Assembly (NCBI GenBank): GCA_021018815.1
Contig: JAITYX010000078.1
Location: 186,001-250,000 of the forward strand
DNA: 64,000 nt
Source of the DNA: Talinum fruticosum
Taxonomy: Eukaryota > Streptophyta > Magnoliopsida > Caryophyllales > Talinaceae
Direction: 5' to 3'
The position numbers and the translations under genes were made by a program. Positions 1 through 12,158 of this stretch are shown here, one piece after another (position 1 is the first letter of the stretch; the number at the start of each line of letters is the position of its first letter). The notes below the pieces were generated by a model. The model was not told the DNA's origin and did no database searches. It saw only the letters and a program-made list of their open reading frames with translations.

Positions 1-85
1 AGGTGATCGGGACTTGTTGAGCACTCCCGAGGTGAGCCTTCTAGGAAGAGAAGGTCATGCCCCTACAAATCCCCAGCGATGGTGG

Positions 86-1850
86 CTACAATCTTAGTAG
101 CATCGTCATCATCATAGTGCTCATATCCCCGCCTCGAAGAACCTCCTTGTGCTCCATCGGTATCTTTTTGAGGAAGCGGTCAATTTGCCTATTATCCGCC
201 AACTCCCCAAGCGCCTTCTTTAATGCCCGACACTCTGCAGGTGTTGTGTCCAGTTTGTTCATGAAATTCGCAATATTTATTGGAGGCTCAGCGCTTTCGC
301 AGTAGTGGACATGGGAGGTGGTTTCTTGAGTATGGGATGCCCTTTGATCTCCATCGAATACTCTAAGGGTCGGTATTGAAGCGATGGTCCACTTCATTTC
401 TCCAAGACTTCTCTTCATTTCGAGGATTAAATTTTCCATCTCCTCCTTTCTTCCCGACCTCATCTCCTTCCTCTCGCGCAAATCTCTGTGGCTCGAATAA
501 AGTCGGCTGACTTTTGGAGGGGTTCCGCCAAAGTGGACACCTTTTGTTCAAGCAAGGGAAAATTTGAATCTTCCGCTTCGAGTCCGTTAAGAAAGGCAAT
601 GTAGGCGACTCCATCTTGTAGGTCGGAGATAAGGACGACCTCTCCATGAAACCTTCGGACATAGTCCTTAAGGGTCTCGTTTCTCGCTTGCTTAATCTTA
701 AAGAGATGGATGCTAGTCTTCTTCGCTTGCAACTTGCGATAAATTGTGCAACGAACTTCTCGCATAGCTCTTCAAAGGAAGAGATGCTCCCTTGGGGAAG
801 ATTTTTGAACCATTTCTTCGCGACTCCCTTCAGTGTAGTAGGGAAGAATCGGCAGCAGGTTGCATCGTCCCCGTCCCGCACGTACATATGAGACTTATAG
901 TACGCCAGGTGATCTTCAGGATCGGTTGTGCCATTGTATGGGTCGATGTTTAGGACCTTTATCTTCTTCATTCGAGGATCATTCATAATCTTCTTCAAAA
1001 ATGGTGTGTTGAAAGTATGCTCGGGTCGGCCTTGAATTGGAGCCGAGAGACGGGAACGGCGCAGGATTGGTGGCATGGAACTTCCAGCAGGGAAGGATTC
1101 TTCCTCCTCTCGGATCGAGGAGGAGTGCGCTTGATCCTCTCCGACTTCTCGGGACCCTTCGATTTGATTGCTCATGACGCCTTTCTCTTGATCGCTCCCA
1201 CTCCTGGGCCGCAGACCGCTCTTGGACGCGCCTTGGAGCATTGTAGGCTCCCGAGAATTGCGGCTACGTGTAGTTGATCGTGCACAACCGGTGAACCTTC
1301 TGCTCCTCTCGGGGCCCTCGCTCCGTGTTTGGGGCGAGGGCGTCCCATGATCCTCGAACCAGGCGTAACGCCTACCGTGGGTGGCGTAGGAGGTCGAGGC
1401 CGTCTGCGAAGTGGCAACCTTCTTGTTGGCTTTGTGAAGAGCTTTATTTGCCTCGACAATCCCTCGGGCATCGCCCTCTTCGTGACACCTTGTCGTGGAG
1501 GCACCGGGCCGCTCAGGGGCAAGTGCCGTCGGGCCTCGGTGGGCTATGTTGGAGCCGAATGGGAGGGCATCCAGCTCGAGAAGTGGCCAACAGGTTGACC
1601 TCCCCGAGGGGTTGTATCGTACCCGGAGTCGGGTTGTAGTGGAAGGGCATGATGGGCATGCGCTGTTCCATGGTGGCTCGCACTGTTCTTGCACTTGTTG
1701 TGCTACGGTCATTTCAAGGGTCTCTATTAAGTTCCGAAGAGCCCCTAGGGTGACGTACCCCTCCGGCCGGGTGTGGCGGTTGTCGGTAGACCGCTGAGAT
1801 AATTCCACATCCTCGGCTTGAGGAGCGTTACGGGATTGGCCCTCGTAGGC
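86..1850 (-). pseudogene. gag: Ty3/Gypsy gag (frameshifted)
   Basis: Gag builds the cytoplasmic virus-like particle that packages element RNA. The reading frame passes through a glutamine/arginine-rich N-terminal region and then the conserved plant retrotransposon gag domain: IDPYNGTTDPEDHL, a GVAKKWFKNLP segment and SFEELCEKFVAQF. Around 720-760 the conserved frame shifts (the continuation with KQARNETLKDYVRRF is in the next frame), and around 460-480 it shifts again into a frame ending in a RQIDRFLKK-like segment. At least two frameshifts therefore break it. The true start is unclear because the frame upstream of 1808 reaches a stop without a convincing ATG. The family (plant retrotransposon gag, PF03732-like) is recognised from motifs only. 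Confidence 0.85.
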
Positions 1851-1950
1851 ATTAAACGATGAGGGTGAGGGACAGGTGGGTTGGTCATGTCGCGCGTCAT
1901 CTTAGATCGAGATCTAGTGCCACTCGGCGACTATATGCTACCTTCCTCCC

Positions 1951-1969
1951 CACGAGACGGCGCCAAACC
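1951..1969 (-). promoter_or_regulatory. primer-binding site / leader motif of the Gypsy element
   Basis: On the minus strand the motif TTTGGCGCCGTCTCGTGGGG follows the LTR. It resembles the tRNA primer site and leader of many plant Ty3/Gypsy elements. The priming tRNA cannot be assigned with confidence. Confidence 0.5.
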
Positions 1970-2358
1970 TGTTTCCGAAGAAAACCAAGTTGATGATGTG
2001 GATGATGATTCGGAGAAGGAAAGGATTTATTGCTCCAGGTTATGAGGACGTGGCATGATCGATCCTATTCCGTGTGGTGACTGCTTGAACCCGCAAAGGC
2101 GAAGCCCGGGGTGGATTCCGGGAACGCCCTCCGACGCTCAAGTTAGTGATCGACTTGATTGAAGGGATCGAGGAAATCGTCCTCGATGTGTGTGGAGGGA
2201 ATTCCGTGGGAGTTGAGAGGTTTTCCAAAAATAGAAACTCTTGTGATGAATGTTGATGAGTGTTGAGAGCTTGAGAGCTTGAGAGCTTGGGTGATTGTGA
2301 GAAAGATGAGATTTGTGGAATATGAAAAACATGTCTCATGGAGTTGGGAAATGACGTG

Positions 2359-2366
2359 TATTTATA
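2359..2366 (-). promoter_or_regulatory. LTR TATA box (Gypsy)
   Basis: TATAAATA on the minus strand lies about 390 bases upstream of the leader motif, where the Gypsy LTR promoter would be expected. Confidence 0.5.
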
Positions 2367-2556
2367 GGGAGATTTTAAAGGGGTAAAATAGTAATTTACC
2401 GTGGTTTAGGGAAATCCTAACCCTAGTGGGCTTTGGGCTTTTACCCGACCTTTTAAGGGTTGGCTTGGGCTGATATCTCCCTTATCCGACCGATTAGGCA
2501 CAATTGGCTGGTGACGTGGCGGGTGAGGTGGAACTGTCCGGAAAGTACCCGAATCA

Positions 2557-2589
2557 ATTATTATTATTATTATTGGTATTATTATTATT

Positions 2590-2621
<32 letters not shown>
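2557..2621. repeat. compound (ATT)n-(CAT)n microsatellite
   Basis: A run of ATT triplets passes into about ten CAT triplets. It lies at or inside the outer end of the Gypsy LTR. Confidence 0.95.
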
Positions 2622-2817
2622 TTGATTCAGTAAAAGTTAAAGCTCGTTATCATATTTGCTGATAATTGATCTTATATTTATTGAATTTTTTAATTAGCTA
2701 TCTTATAATTTTTTAATGATTTAATAAATTTTATTTATAATTTTTAGTAAACCTATTTTTGAACTATAATATTCTATCAAAAAATGTGACAAATAAATTA
2801 TATACAAAAATAAAAAT

Positions 2818-2836
2818 AAATAATAATAATAATAAT

Positions 2837-2918
<82 letters not shown>
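2818..2918. repeat. compound (AAT)n-(AAC)n-(AAT)n microsatellite
   Basis: About 100 bases of pure trinucleotide repeat, AAT then AAC then AAT. The poly-Asn and poly-Leu frames across it are by-products of the repeat, not genes. Confidence 0.97.
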
Positions 2919-3507
2919 GCAAAATTTTTAATATTAGGCTAATTTTTTTGATAATCATAAATTAATCCCTTGGGGATAGAGAATTGATCCCGCTCCTATT
3001 TAGGGGATTCAAATTTCCTTATTTTAAGAGTAACTTGAAATCTCTAAATTTTCAATTTCACATTCAAAATACCCCAACCAAACAATTGAAAACAAAACTT
3101 AAAACCAGAAAATTTAAATTACATTCCAATTTTTTCCAACCAAATAGGGCCCTAGTAGTGTGATCCTTTGGTTGGATCGAACTTCTCATCTAGTTTAATG
3201 AGCTAACTTCCAAGATATGAAGAATATGATGCATAATAAGTTATAGTGCAAGCCTACTCAAGATTCCTAAGATGGAAAGAAATTGCATATATTTAGATTG
3301 CTTAAAGTCTGCTTCCTTAGTTATCTAATATTTCATTGCTTAGAAGATTCATAGCTACTCACAAAATGATATAATGGAGCTAATAATTGGTGTGGTAAAA
3401 AGAATTATGAAAATTATGAGGTTTATCCTGTTTCTTAAGTCACCAAGGTTGCTTCTATTGGTTTTACTATGTAATTATAGGCTTCTATACATATATTTAG
3501 ATACTCA
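2919..3507. other. AT-rich spacer with a MITE-like end
   Basis: No gene is visible. Around 3010-3155 the sequence ends in CCAACCAAATAGGGCCC followed by TAG. Read in reverse, this resembles the terminal inverted repeat of Tourist-like MITEs. The opposite end could not be found, so this is only a possibility. Confidence 0.35.
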
Positions 3508-4005
3508 TGAAAGTTCAAACATAGAGAGAGGGTAATCACTCTAGAGGGGATGAATAGGATGAACGAAAAATGCAAAAAATTAAAGTTCAAAACTGAGTTA
3601 TCCATTAAAACAGAAAAACTGCGTCGAGAGCAACTTAGAAAAATAAGAGAGAATGAAGACGGTTGATTTTATGAGGAAACCCTCGTTAGGGCGAAAACCG
3701 TGAATAGTGTTAATTCAAGCACGAAGTCAAATTCACTATTTGAATCCTCAAATATAGAGATAATAACTACCTAAATTTGTTGCCTTAGACAAATCTTTTA
3801 CAATTTTTCAAACTCAAAAATTCTCTTATCCGATATAGTACTTCCAAGTTGAGATATCCGATACAACTTGGGACAATTGAATTGAAGTTACATTATCAAC
3901 TTAGTTAAGAGAATACTTAGAGAAGGGTTTGAATTGAAGAGAGAATTTACAAGACTTTTCTCACAAGTGCGTTGCAACTCAAAAAGATTGAAAAGTTACA
4001 AATGA

Positions 4006-4350
4006 CACTACTACGAGTAACCATCTTTTACTACGGCTCAAAATGATCTTTTACTGTGGTTACAAGGCATAGTGTATGTGAGGGTAGTAATAGATGGACA
4101 TCTTTTACTACAGTTCATTTATAGAACCGTAGGTATAGGTAGCTATTAGTATCGTTCTAGACAAAGAACCGTAGTCATAGGTACATGTATTACTACGATT
4201 CTTTCTCCGGAACCGTAGTAATAGTTACCTATTATTACAGCTTTATAAATTAACCATAGTAATAGGTCTAGGCCCAAAGCATCCCCTTTGGCTATTTTTT
4301 TGGGGGGTCCACCTATTACTATGGTTCTTATCTAATAACCGTAATAATAG
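4006..4350. repeat. CACTA sub-terminal repeats, left end
   Basis: Many degenerate copies of TTACTACGGTTC and its complement GAACCGTAGTAATAGG occur within 350 bases of the end, in both orientations. Confidence 0.85.
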
Positions 4351-4945
4351 GTTATTTTTTTATCATTTTTTAAAATTTTTCGTATCTCCTGTACAATTAT
4401 ACAATTAGAATATATACATATACATTTTGCAACCACAACCATTTACACAACATATCACCGACAGACCTCACTTGTTTTACAACTTATTCATATATATATA
4501 TATATGCTTTACAATTAAAAAATCACAAAAATTACCAATCAAAAAATGAGGAAACAATCATTTGTAAAAACCTATCTATGTATAATTACATATCCATACA
4601 CAAAATACGTCCAACCCTCTCTAAGCTCATCCAGAATAGCTTGTTTGGAAGGGGTAGTGGCGAACTTCTTTCTCGGGAAATACTGTGACCAATGTTTTAT
4701 AAGTAATTTTGACATATATTTACATCAAGTGCAAGTACTAATTAAGCTTAAAAGAACATGAAAAATCAATTAAATTTTCATAAACAAATGTAACAAAGAG
4801 TGCTTAGAATTAAATACCTTTGCAGGATTAGATTTCGAATAATCGAAATTATGTTGGATCACAATCTCTTTCATGTATTAGAGAATATAGAGGTCACACT
4901 CCTATTTATGATGCTACAATAATTAAAATAGATTGGCAACACATG
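4351..4945. other. CACTA interior, no gene seen
   Basis: AT-rich DNA between the sub-terminal repeats and solo LTR F. The longest frame (71 codons at 4546) has no recognisable motif. Confidence 0.6.
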
Positions 4946-6479
4946 TGAAGACTTAGACTTTACATATACATCATTCCGAGTTCCATCAAGGAATCAGGTA
5001 TAAGACTTCATCTCTTATAAGGTTTTGATTACAAGTCATTCTATGTGTCCTAGAAACTTCGTGAGTGATATAGCATCTTTTCCGAGTGTTACGTAAATCA
5101 TTACATATGTTCTCACTTGATTCGGACTGACTCGAAAGCATACTATTACTTAACATTTTCACACACAGTTTTGAGTCACTCGGATAACACTCGGACTTAT
5201 CGTATGTTCAAATGTTTGCTCTAATGTGCATTAACTCGAGTCCGACTTCTTGTTCTAAGATTAATTGAATTACTCGTGTCAATTCATTCTTCTAAGTCAG
5301 CATGCTTGGTTTGAACATTGGCAGTCTACATCAAGTCTCTTTACTCCGATGCTCTTTATCCGACTTGCTTTATTTCTAGACTAACTCATATGTAATTTGA
5401 GTATAATGGATATTAGACTCGTAAAATTCCATTCTTTTAGGACTCGGATAATCATGCACTTAATTATCTTAATTAAATTATTATTTGTATCTAATCTTGG
5501 ACCAAAGTATTTTATACTTTGAGAACCAAATTGATTTACTTTTGTAGGTTATTCAAACAAGACTATTCTATTTTTTCAATTACAAAAGTAACCGAGCTTC
5601 AAGATGTCAAATCACTAGCGGACTAGCCTTTTTCTACCTCGATCGAAGATCGAGACACCGTGTCGGGGTTGTCTGTTTCCAAAGCTGGAAATCTGCAACG
5701 CTAAGCTCAACAGTGGCTTCCACCCTACTTTTCGGACACCACCAGTGGATTGAGACTTTCAAAGGAGTCAAGAGCCGTTGCTCAACGTTCACACCTCAAC
5801 GGATGTTTTCTTAGTGACTCAAAAAACCATTGCAACGGTCACAAAGGACTTCCAGTCGGAAGATAGTCACAACGGCTAGTCCGCTTGGTTATCTATAAAT
5901 AGAAGCCAACTCTCAAGACTTGAAGATTGCTGAACCAACTGTCAATACACGCACTTAAGCAAAAGTCATTGTATTCATACTCAATCTTCTACTTACAACT
6001 CCAACTTTGTATTTAACATCTTTCTAAATTGTAAGATCTTGTAATCAGTTACAAGCACTCATTCTTACTTTCCGAGTAAGGTCCCTTGACTAAGCTGTAA
6101 GGGTTAACTCAGCTCGCTTGTCGCTAGCTGTAAAGGTTATCTCGGTTAGGAAGTACTAGATCGGATAAGGGAATTTCGAGTTTAGGAAAATCTTGTAAGG
6201 AATTGTTTAAGGGAGCAATTCTAGTTGAGTCTTTCTACTGTATTTTGTGGATTCAAAATAGCGGATTTGACTTGGTGCTTGGATTAGCACTGACCGTGGT
6301 TTTCTCCCTAGGAGGGTTTCCATGTAACTTTACGAGTTAGTACTTTTCCGAGTCCAATCTAGACTCGGACTCTCCTCATAGTCATATCTAGTTTTATTCT
6401 TCCATTACTTGTTTAATTTTCCCCATCACCCTATTCGCCCCCTCTAGGGTGACTTAGTCTCTCCAAGAGCAAACCTTCA
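4946..6479 (+). mobile_element. Sirevirus-type solo LTR 'F'
   Basis: A complete 1534-bp Copia LTR runs from TGAAGACTTAG to CAAACCTTCA, flanked by the perfect 5-bp duplication ACATG (4941-4945 and 6480-6484). It has TATAAATA at 5894-5901 and matches the LTRs of elements B and C along its length (CTCTAGGGTGACTTAG near the 3' end, TATACTTTGAGAACCAAA in the middle). No internal region is present, so it is a solo LTR inside the CACTA element. Confidence 0.93.
5894..5901 (+). promoter_or_regulatory. LTR F TATA box with upstream AACGG motifs
   Basis: TATAAATAGAAGCC is preceded within about 110 bases by several AACGG copies (near 5797, 5838 and 5870). The other Sirevirus LTR promoters in the window have the same layout. 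Confidence 0.65.
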
Positions 6480-6484
6480 ACATG

Positions 6485-7953
6485 AAAAATTAATTAGTAG
6501 TTATGTAGCAAGTAATTTCGCCAAAAGTGAAAATTAATTTAATGGTAAGCAAGAGAATTTTACCTTAACAGAGACAACACTTGGGATTTTTGGCTTATCT
6601 TCTTGAGCCTCCTTGCATGTCGTACACTCCGAGAGCACTATTTTTCAATTGGATGAAATAAAATTCAAATGAAGATCATGTATTGTTCAAATATATCATA
6701 AAGGCATACATACAACATACAATTGAAAAGAATACTTAACAAAAATAATAAAAATGAGTAAGTACAAAACTCACTATTCGATTACTAATCTGATATCTTT
6801 CCTCATGGGATGACCGAGAGGATCCTCGGATATATAACAGCAAGCATCCGAGTGGTGGCTACATCGACACAAATAACATATATAAAAATGAAATTATTAA
6901 ACAATTAAAACTACATTTAAGTTATTTGTACGTTTACCTCGCATTGAATGGTGCCAAGTAATATGTTTTTGGTGTCCTGGCCATGAGGTCGGAGGTAAAT
7001 GTGGATCGGTCCTAAGAAGACCATCCCTATGCTTGAATTACCTCAGGACTACAAAACTCAACATACTCGATTCTTATGGAATGATTCATCTCATGCAACC
7101 ACCTATTACATATTAATTGTACATATATATTTAGAAATGAAAACTAATAGTTAAATGAACTTATATATAGTAACAAACATGATGTTGAGCACAACGGTGG
7201 TTGTGCCAATCTCTTACATCTATATAAACTGTAGTATGTCATCTAAGAAAACCGATATGCTCATCTCATTGTCACTGGCGAACCCCAATACATGACTTCA
7301 TGTTGTGATTTGATGTATTAGGTCTTGTGGCAAAAGCTTCATCAAATTAGGAGATGAGAACTCCACTTTGAAGTTGAATTGTCAAAGGGTTGGAGGTATG
7401 GGATTTCCTTTGGACGATGATTGGTCGCCGCTAACTGCTTTGTCTTATGACTACCAACTTATGACTTGATAGTGCCCTTCTTTCCACTCTCGGCTCGGCG
7501 ACGAGATCCTAGTTTAGGGAGGATGATAATACACGAATTATAAACATATATATGTGATATTTTATACTTCGCCTATCGTTATAAACCCATGCTTGATCCA
7601 TATCTCACCCCTACACACGAGAAGCAATTCACCTCATATAATTACAAAAGTATGTACTTTCATCAATAATATTACGCCAAATAATATGACATGAGCCTAA
7701 AATCCCTTTATAGGGATTGATGGTCCTGAACCTATTTAAGAATAATATGACCTTAGACCATTTAGCAAAATCTTATCATACATTTGACAAAATTCGACAA
7801 CATTTCCCCTTAGTCCTTCAAGTACAACATATGAAGACAAAATGGCTAATGTTTATATCCTTACTTGATTGTATGGTAACATAAGTAAGGACATACACAT
7901 CAAACCCATCGTCATCATAATTGTAACCAAAGAACAAGAAGGGAAATGAGTAC
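6485..7953. other. CACTA interior, no recognised gene
   Basis: This segment belongs to the CACTA element between solo LTRs F and G. Short open stretches exist on both strands, but I could not recognise transposase motifs. It may hold a strongly decayed TNP-type gene. Confidence 0.5.
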
Positions 7954-9667
7954 TGAAGGTTTGTTCTTGGAGAAGTTAAGTCACCCTAGAGGGGGTGAAT
8001 AGGGTGGTGGAAGATTTTTAGAAAATCAAACTCTTTCGCATAGAATAGAGACAGAAACTGATTTTGAGTCTAGATTGGACTCGGAAAGTATGAACTCGCA
8101 TTTACGTGGAAACCCTCCCGGGCGAGAAAACCACGGACAGTGTCAATCCGGACACCAAGTCAAATCCACTAATTGAATCCTCAATTACAATGAATATGGC
8201 TACCCATATTTGTTCCCAAACAAATCTATTACAATTTTCCCAGTGCTCGAATTTACCTTATCCGATCGACCTAGTACTTCCAAGTTGAAGTTACCTTATC
8301 AACTTGGGATCCTCCAATTTTTCCCATGGTTAGAAGTTCCCTTATCTAACTCTGGTACTGCCAAACCGAGGTAACCTTTACAGTTTGGGACAACCGAGTT
8401 GAGGTAACCTTTACAACTCAGTCGGAGAGAAAGAGTAGAAGAGTAGTAAGAATTGCAATACAATCGACTCGGAAAAATACAACTCATAATATTAGAATTA
8501 TAGTTTGGGAGTTGTATGCTAGAGAAGATGTTCAATATGGTCTCTTTTTTTCTTCCCTTTGTCGGTTGAAATCTTATGCTACGGCTTCTATAAATAGTCT
8601 GCCTTGAAAAGATAGCCGTTGAGCCTCCAACGTCTCGTTGAAGCTGTCCGAGTCAACTAGCCGTTGTAACGGATAGTCCGAGTCACTCAGATTTCTGGAC
8701 CACCTAGAAATAGCTGTTGTGCCTTGGTCCTAGCTTCCAACAACTCTTTTCCAGATTTTGTAAACTGAAAAAGCAAAACAAAAAGACTGTTAGACTCGAA
8801 ATAAAATATTACCCAAAACAAGTAACAAACAAGGTCGTCAATAAGTTCCGAGCTTTTCTAGAAATTCCACCTTTTTGTCCGGTAGTGCTTTAACGGTCGA
8901 AGCCTTTTGTTTTTGCTTTTTCTTCAAATAATTGACATTAGAAAAACCTGCAAAAATATTAAGCACAATGGTTCTCAAAGTATAAATATACTTTGGTCCA
9001 TAATTAGATAAGGATTAGTGTAAATAAAGCATTTAATGACTAATTAGCTTAATCTATTAATGTGGAATATTTCAAGTCTAATATTTAATATACTCATATT
9101 CCGAGATATGCCAAAACTCATAAATAAGTCATTCAATATTAATGGGCACATGAGTTATATAGAAATTTTACAATTACGCATGATTAAATAGATAATAGCG
9201 TAGGCAAACTAAATGTCCGAGTCCGATTAAGTGGGTCGGAATCGAGTTCCGAGTGGGTCGGAATGCGGTTCCGAGTGGGTCGGATATGAGTCCGAGTTCC
9301 GAATGGGTCGGATCTAAGTGGGTTAGAATCTAGTTCCGAGTGGGTCGGATCTAAGTCCGAGTTCTAAGTAGGTCGGATCCGAGTCCGAGTTCCGATTGGG
9401 TTAGACTTACTCGATCTGTCATAACTAACTCGGATTCTACTTTCTAAGTCCGAGTCCGACTTAGTGGGTCGGACTTAGTAAGATAATCTTAATATACTTA
9501 AGTCCGAGTTCAGTCAAGAATAAGTCATATTGAAATGATGAATTATAAAGCATATGACTTAGTTAAATGAATTTGTTTTAGGATGCTTCTTGTCTGTATC
9601 CTAAATTTAGATGAATGCATGAAATCAAAACACATTCAAGGGGTTAGTCATTCATACCGAGTCTTCA
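7954..9667 (-). mobile_element. Sirevirus-type solo LTR 'G'
   Basis: A complete 1714-bp minus-strand Copia LTR runs from TGAAGGTTTG to CGAGTCTTCA, flanked by the perfect duplication AGTAC (7949-7953 and 9668-9672). It is the closest relative of LTR E (shared TAAATTTAGATGAATG end block). It is longer than the others because it contains a CCGAGT/GTGGGTCGG minisatellite. Confidence 0.93.
9215..9480. repeat. minisatellite inside LTR G
   Basis: Irregular tandem units built from GTCCGAGTTCCGA and GTGGGTCGGAT are repeated about ten times. LTR E lacks this region and the other LTRs have only isolated copies of the motif. Confidence 0.85.
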
Positions 9668-10160
9668 AGTACTATGATATCTTGTTAAATATATGATAAG
9701 ATTATAATAAGCCACAACCTATATCATATTATTCTCAAAGCTGTCTAACACAGATAATTCAAAAACCTATACATACCAAGCTAACATCATGAGCGCTATA
9801 CGCACATTTATACACGTATCGCCACCTATGATAACTTGTTATGTACATATTTTTGAACGGGTTCTCTAAGTGTATGAAATACATATGATAATTATTAAAG
9901 AATAGATTGGTAAGCAAAATAAGGATAACTATACGCAAGAAAGCATGTCATTTTCAAATGACGTGAAAACAATAAGAGGTTATTTAGTAAATTCTTCTTT
10001 TTTTCTTAAATGGTTATAAGTTTTTTTTTTTTTTGTAGTTGTTAAATTTATCTTTTTTCTTAAATTGTTATAATTTTTTTTATAGTTTTTAAATTTCTCT
10101 TTTTTTCTTAAATAGTTACTATATATTACATACATATATTTTAGTAATTTTTTTCATTAA

Positions 10161-10352
10161 GGGTGTGTTTGGTTGAAGGAAAAATATCATGGTAAAATGA
10201 ATTTCCAAGGAAAATCATTTTCTACCCACATTTTACTTTGTTTGGTAGAAGAAAAATAATTTTCTAAAATAGTTACTTAAATACAAAGACCAAGCATAAA
10301 AACCCAATAAATATGAAAAGAAAAAGTAAATAACTAATTCAACTTCAAAACC

Positions 10353-10393
<41 letters not shown>

Positions 10394-10790
10394 AGCACCT
10401 AAATTTGATAAGGTTGTACATCTCCCTATAATCAAACTTTTTCATGTATAAAATAGTAGAAATTAAAAAATATATTATAAAAAAAAATTTCATCTATGAA
10501 CTTTACAACAAAAAAGGGAAAAAGATAAAGACAAAACTTGAAAAAAGAAAATGAAGGTGGCAAAGTAAGAGAAGTTTAGAAGTTGAACTCCCATTGATAA
10601 GACTTTATTTTCCCTTGATTGAGGTAGAGGAAAATTAACTTCCTTTCTCATAAAAGGAAATTTATTTTCCCTTGCTTGAGGGAAATTATTTTCCCTCGGA
10701 AAATGTTTATCCATCACTTATGCTACCAAACGCCGGAAAATAGAATGATAATTTTTCGAGAAAATATTTTCCACTCAAGCAAACACACCC
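10161..10790. mobile_element. Tourist-like (PIF/Harbinger) MITE
   Basis: A 630-bp element has matching terminal inverted repeats, GGGTGTGTTTGGTTGA at the left and the complement GGGTGTGTTTGCTTGA at the right. It is flanked by the 3-bp duplication TAA (10158-10160 and 10791-10793), typical of PIF/Harbinger insertions. It codes for nothing recognisable and sits inside the CACTA element. Confidence 0.88.
10355..10389. repeat. (TA)n microsatellite
   Basis: About 17 TA units inside the MITE. Confidence 0.95.
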
Positions 10791-11584
10791 TAAGTATATA
10801 AGGGTTTTCATGGTTATTTTAAGTACATATATAGTCTTTTTCCTTGCATTTGGTGTTTAAGAGGGGTGGTTAAGTATATATTTTTAATAAATATATTTTT
10901 AAGTATATTACTTATATTACTTATAATTTATTTCTATAACCCTATTAGTGAAGTGAATATAGCCCTATATTCAAAAATCTTTCCAATTACGTATAATTTC
11001 TATCCATAAATTTTCTTCTATTTCATCCTTAAACCCTAAATCATAAATCTTTCTATTTTCCTTAACTCTTTCCATTTCCCTAAACCCTAAAACCTAAATC
11101 ATATATCATTCCATTTCCCTAAATACTAAACCCTAAACCCTAAACCCATTGGTCAAAATCTCAAAATATTTCAAGAATTCCCAACTTTACAAACTCAACA
11201 AATACATTCAATATTCACCCACATTCTCAAACATTTCAAAAATCTCAAACTTAAACAACCAAATATGTACAATCAACATTCAATTAATTACCAAATACAT
11301 TAAACATTCATCTAACTAATTTTCCAAATAACGCAAAGCAAAAATAAGAGAGGGAGAAAGAAGTTGCATACCGGGTATTACCACGCTAGAGTGAGTGAGA
11401 GGCGAAAGGGAGAAGCAACCACATTGACAACGAGAGGTGAGAGGATGTGACGATGGCAAGGAGAGTGAGAGTAGCAAGTGGAGCGCAGTGAGACGAGAAC
11501 AAGAGTGTAGAGGGAGAGTAGAGTGAGAGGAATTGGTGGACAGCGGAATAGAGATCTGATTTGCTCTCCTTATTTTTTTATATA
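10791..11584. other. CACTA interior, no gene seen
   Basis: AT-rich DNA with interspersed telomere-like CCCTAAA units near 11033-11150. The minus-strand 132-codon frame at 11316-11714 overlaps the sub-terminal repeats and shows no domain. Confidence 0.6.
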
Positions 11585-11825
11585 TACGAGACTTTTTACT
11601 ATGATTCAATGAAAGAACCGTAGTAATAAAGACACCTATTACTATGGTTCTTTCATTAAACCGTAGTAAAAAGTCGAGATATGACGTATTATAACGATTT
11701 AATGAAAGAATCATAGTAATAGGTGAATTTTATGTTAAAAAATGTCACCGCCTCATTTTTTAGTACGATTTTTATTTTTAACCGTTGTAAAACGCCCGTA
11801 ATAAAAAGTCATTTTTGCAGTAGTG
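11585..11825. repeat. CACTA sub-terminal repeats, right end
   Basis: Copies of GAACCGTAGTAATA and its complement are followed by a terminal block (GAGGCGGTGACATTTTT and the ACGGGCGTTTTACAACGG motif, read in reverse). The same block is found at 16885-17020 and 24496-24760. Confidence 0.85.
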
Positions 11826-11903
11826 TGAGAGTTGTAAGCTAGCAGTATGAATGAATACAATTAGCACTTAAGTTCGCCAATGAGAGTTTTGTATCATGTC
11901 TTC

Positions 11904-11911
11904 TATTTATA
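11904..11911 (-). promoter_or_regulatory. LTR E TATA box
   Basis: TATAAATAGAAG on the minus strand, at the position expected from the other Sirevirus LTRs. Confidence 0.55.
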
Positions 11912-12158
11912 GCCTTCTTGGGACAAAGTCGTTGAGTCTTAAACTAGAAGAACCGGGTCATCTAGTCATTGCAACAAATAGTCCGAGGACTCGGTTTCTA
12001 GATCATATGTGAATTAGTCGTTAAGCCTAGGTTCTCGCTTCCAAAAGCTTTTCTACCAACTCTAAATATTTAAAAGATCGGGTAAAAAAATATGTTAGTC
12101 TCAAAAATAAAAAATTATCCAAAATGACAATAAACAAACCCGTCGACTTAGTCCGTGT

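Larger units (their letters stand above)
1..2622 (-). mobile_element. Ty3/Gypsy LTR retrotransposon, 5' end only
   Basis: Read on the minus strand this is the front of a Gypsy element: an LTR with a TATA box, a leader containing the TTTGGCGCCGTCTCG motif common just after the 5' LTR in plant Gypsy elements, then a gag gene running off the left edge. Protease, RT, RNase H, integrase and the second LTR lie outside the window. The gag has at least two frameshifts, so the copy is inactive. Confidence 0.85.
1970..2622 (-). repeat. 5' LTR of the Gypsy element (approximate ends)
   Basis: This stretch separates gag and its leader from flanking AT-rich DNA. On the minus strand it has TATAAATACACG at about 2359-2366 and AATAAA near 2025-2032, the promoter and polyadenylation signals expected in an LTR. 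The inner end is placed at a CA dinucleotide next to the leader. The outer end is uncertain and may coincide with the ATT/CAT microsatellite. No second LTR is visible for comparison. Confidence 0.5.
4006..11825. mobile_element. CACTA (En/Spm-type) DNA transposon, non-coding
   Basis: The element begins CACTACTACGAG and ends GCAGTAGTG, with the 3-bp target duplication TGA on both sides (4003-4005 and 11826-11828). Removing it rejoins LTR E smoothly (ACAAATGA to GAGTTGTAAG). Both ends carry clustered sub-terminal repeats related to ACCGTAGTAATAGGT in both orientations, the usual transposase-binding arrangement of the family. No TNP1- or TNP2-type transposase frame is recognisable, so it is a non-autonomous or decayed copy. 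It was later hit by solo LTRs F and G and by a MITE. Confidence 0.87.

Noticed and set aside
2759..2965. Poly-Asn and poly-Leu frames over the AAC/AAT repeat
   Set aside because: They are translations of a microsatellite and carry no other sequence signal.
9215..9480. Possible CRISPR-like array
   Set aside because: The units are irregular, without constant repeats or unique spacers, and sit in a plant LTR; it is a minisatellite.
11033..11150. Interstitial telomere repeat (CCCTAAA units)
   Set aside because: Only a few scattered and degenerate units, too few to call a telomeric tract.
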